This document shows positions 63,092 through 64,000 of a DNA stretch of 64,000 nucleotides, in pieces. Numbering within the stretch: the stretch's first letter is position 1; each line of letters starts with the position of its first letter. Position numbers and translations under genes: made by a program. Origin of the DNA: Clostridium_AM tanneri (GTDB lineage: Bacteria; Bacillota; Clostridia; Clostridiales; Clostridiaceae). The stretch is from contig NZ_JARUJP010000001.1 of the NCBI RefSeq assembly GCF_033659955.1, positions 124,001 through 188,000 on the forward strand. The letters are read 5' to 3'. Under the pieces are notes generated by a model, which ran no database searches, was not told where the DNA came from, and saw nothing but the letters and a program-made list of their open reading frames with translations.

Positions 63092-63859
63092 TTACAGCTT
63101 CCTATATATGAAGGTGGAAGCTTTTTCAAACCCATAATCTCTATAATTATATATACTTTCAGTGGCGCCTACAAACAGCAGCCCACCTTTTTTTAAGGAT
63201 TGACTAAATTTTTTATAAATTTGATCTTTCACATCCTGATTAAAATATATTACCACATTTCTGCATACAATTAAATCAAAATCTCGTTCATAACTTTCAA
63301 GTATAAGGTCATGTTTTTTAAAGGTTACCATACTCTTTATTTTCGGGCTTATATTATATTTATCGTCCTTTATTGCAAAATACTTACCCAAGTATTCTTT
63401 TTTTACGTTTTTAAGTTCTGAGGAAACATATTCCCCTTTTTTAGCCTTTTCAAGTATAGTATTATCTAAGTCTGTAGCTAATATTTTATGCCGCCCTGAT
63501 GGTGATAACTCGTCTAAGTACATAGCTATAGAATAAGGTTCTGCTCCAATAGAACAGGCAGCACTCCATATTTTAAGTGAGTTGCTGTTTTTCAACAATT
63601 CACTCTTTAGCTTTTCTTTTAAATCTTCAAATATCTCTGGGTTTCTAAAAAACTCTGAAACATTTATCGTTATAAAATCTAGAAATTTTTGTTTTTGAGC
63701 AGGATCCTTTTTTAACAGTGTTATATACTCATCTATGGTTTTTGCACCTACTCTTGACATTAAACTCCCTATTCTTCTATGCAGTTGATTTGACTTATAA
63801 GCTGATAAGTTTATATTAAACTCTTTCAGTACCCACTGCTCAAAATAGGCCATATCCAT
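63092..63859 (-). CDS. cheR: Chemotaxis protein methyltransferase CheR
   Basis: 255 residues. N-terminal helical domain (LSAYKSNQLHRRIGSLMSRV) and SAM-dependent catalytic domain with IWSAACSIGAEPYSIAMYLD, LDNTILEKAKKGEYVSSEL, DLIVCRNVVIYFNQD and GGLLFVGATES. It methylates receptor glutamates. The ATG at 63859 follows GGGAGG by eight bases and the gene starts five bases after the cheB stop; an alternative ATG lies two codons in. Confidence 0.95.
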   Translation of the reverse strand: MDMAYFEQWVLKEFNINLSAYKSNQLHRRIGSLMSRVGAKTIDEYITLLKKDPAQKQKFLDFITINVSEFFRNPEIFEDLKEKLKSELLKNSNSLKIWSAACSIGAEPYSIAMYLDELSPSGRHKILATDLDNTILEKAKKGEYVSSELKNVKKEYLGKYFAIKDDKYNISPKIKSMVTFKKHDLILESYERDFDLIVCRNVVIYFNQDVKDQIYKKFSQSLKKGGLLFVGATESIYNYRDYGFEKASTFIYRKL

Positions 63860-63864
63860 AAAGC

Positions 63865-64000
63865 TTACCTCCCATTCCCAGCTACTACTTTTATAAGTTC
63901 CTGTGCTATACTATCTATCGGAAGTACCATATCAACCATACCTGTTTCAAAAGCTGCCTTTGGCATACCATATATGGTACAGGTAGATTTGTCTTCTGAT
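63865..64000 (-). CDS. cheB: CheB methylesterase, C-terminal end (partial at window edge)
   Basis: The last 44 codons, ending in TAA at 63867-63865. The text TCTIYGMPKAAFETGMVDMV followed by LPIDSIAQELIKVVAG is the C-terminus of the CheB methylesterase domain (the YGMPKAA motif). The receiver and most of the catalytic domain lie outside the window. It is directly upstream of cheR, as in many Firmicutes. Confidence 0.9.
   Translation of the reverse strand, partial: SEDKSTCTIYGMPKAAFETGMVDMVLPIDSIAQELIKVVAGNGR

Overview
The window is AT-rich DNA from a motile, Gram-positive, spore-former-type Firmicute, most likely Clostridium sensu stricto. The evidence is the very low GC, the AGGAGG-type ribosome binding sites, a FliY-type FliN with a CheC-like domain, CheC, the FliW/CsrA pair, three flagellins and cell-wall-binding (CWB2) surface proteins. 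Nearly every gene is on the minus strand, so transcription runs from high to low coordinates. The genus is an inference from gene content and sequence style; no species is claimed.

Layout from right to left, in the direction of transcription. (1) 56.9-64.0 kb: chemotaxis and switch genes cheB (partial), cheR, cheA, cheC, cheY, cheW, fliM, fliY, interrupted between cheY and cheW by a small element with terminal inverted repeats. (2) 47.4-56.8 kb: a late flagellar operon flgM-flgN-flgK-flgL-fliW-csrA-flaG-(unknown)-fliS-fliD-fliT-like, behind a textbook sigma-D (sigma-28) promoter. (3) 45.5-47.4 kb: two almost identical flagellin genes in tandem, each with a leader hairpin that displays GGA, a likely CsrA site. 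(4) 25.5-45.4 kb: a sugar island with four large glycosyltransferase genes, the CDP-3,6-dideoxyhexose genes rfbF/rfbG/rfbH, a two-gene transketolase, a C-methyltransferase, an NAD-dependent epimerase/reductase, the dTDP-rhamnose genes rfbD/C/B/A and one decayed gene. (5) 19.7-25.5 kb: accessory genes, namely an HD-GYP phosphodiesterase, a metallo-beta-lactamase-fold protein (the only intact plus-strand gene), a glyoxalase-like protein, a zinc-ribbon protein, a short SSB, two paralogous small proteins of unknown function and two gene remnants. (6) 8.5-19.5 kb: large exported surface proteins, two with CWB2 repeats, one of them with leucine-rich repeats. (7) 7.4-8.4 kb: a third, divergent flagellin. 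(8) 0-6.8 kb: the basal-body/export operon flgB-flgC-fliE-fliF-fliG-fliH-fliI-fliJ-fliK (partial).

The most informative pattern comes from reading the intergenic DNA. The motif TAAA-N15-NNCGATAW, with exactly 15 bases of spacing, occurs upstream of five different minus-strand transcription units: flgM, the divergent flagellin, the CWB2/LRR surface-protein operon, rfbB-rfbA-glycosyltransferase, and the glycosyltransferase operon starting at 42917. A weaker copy precedes the upstream tandem flagellin. This ties surface proteins and sugar synthesis to the flagellar sigma factor and FlgM, and implies that the sugars decorate flagellin.

The strongest candidate for new biochemistry is the combination of rfbF/G/H with a split transketolase, a C-methyltransferase and an extra epimerase/reductase. 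I infer synthesis of a CDP-linked branched 3,6-dideoxyhexose in which a ketose-derived two-carbon unit is added, analogous to yersiniose but with a different class of thiamine diphosphate enzyme. No CRISPR array, rRNA, tRNA, prophage or intact transposase gene was seen.
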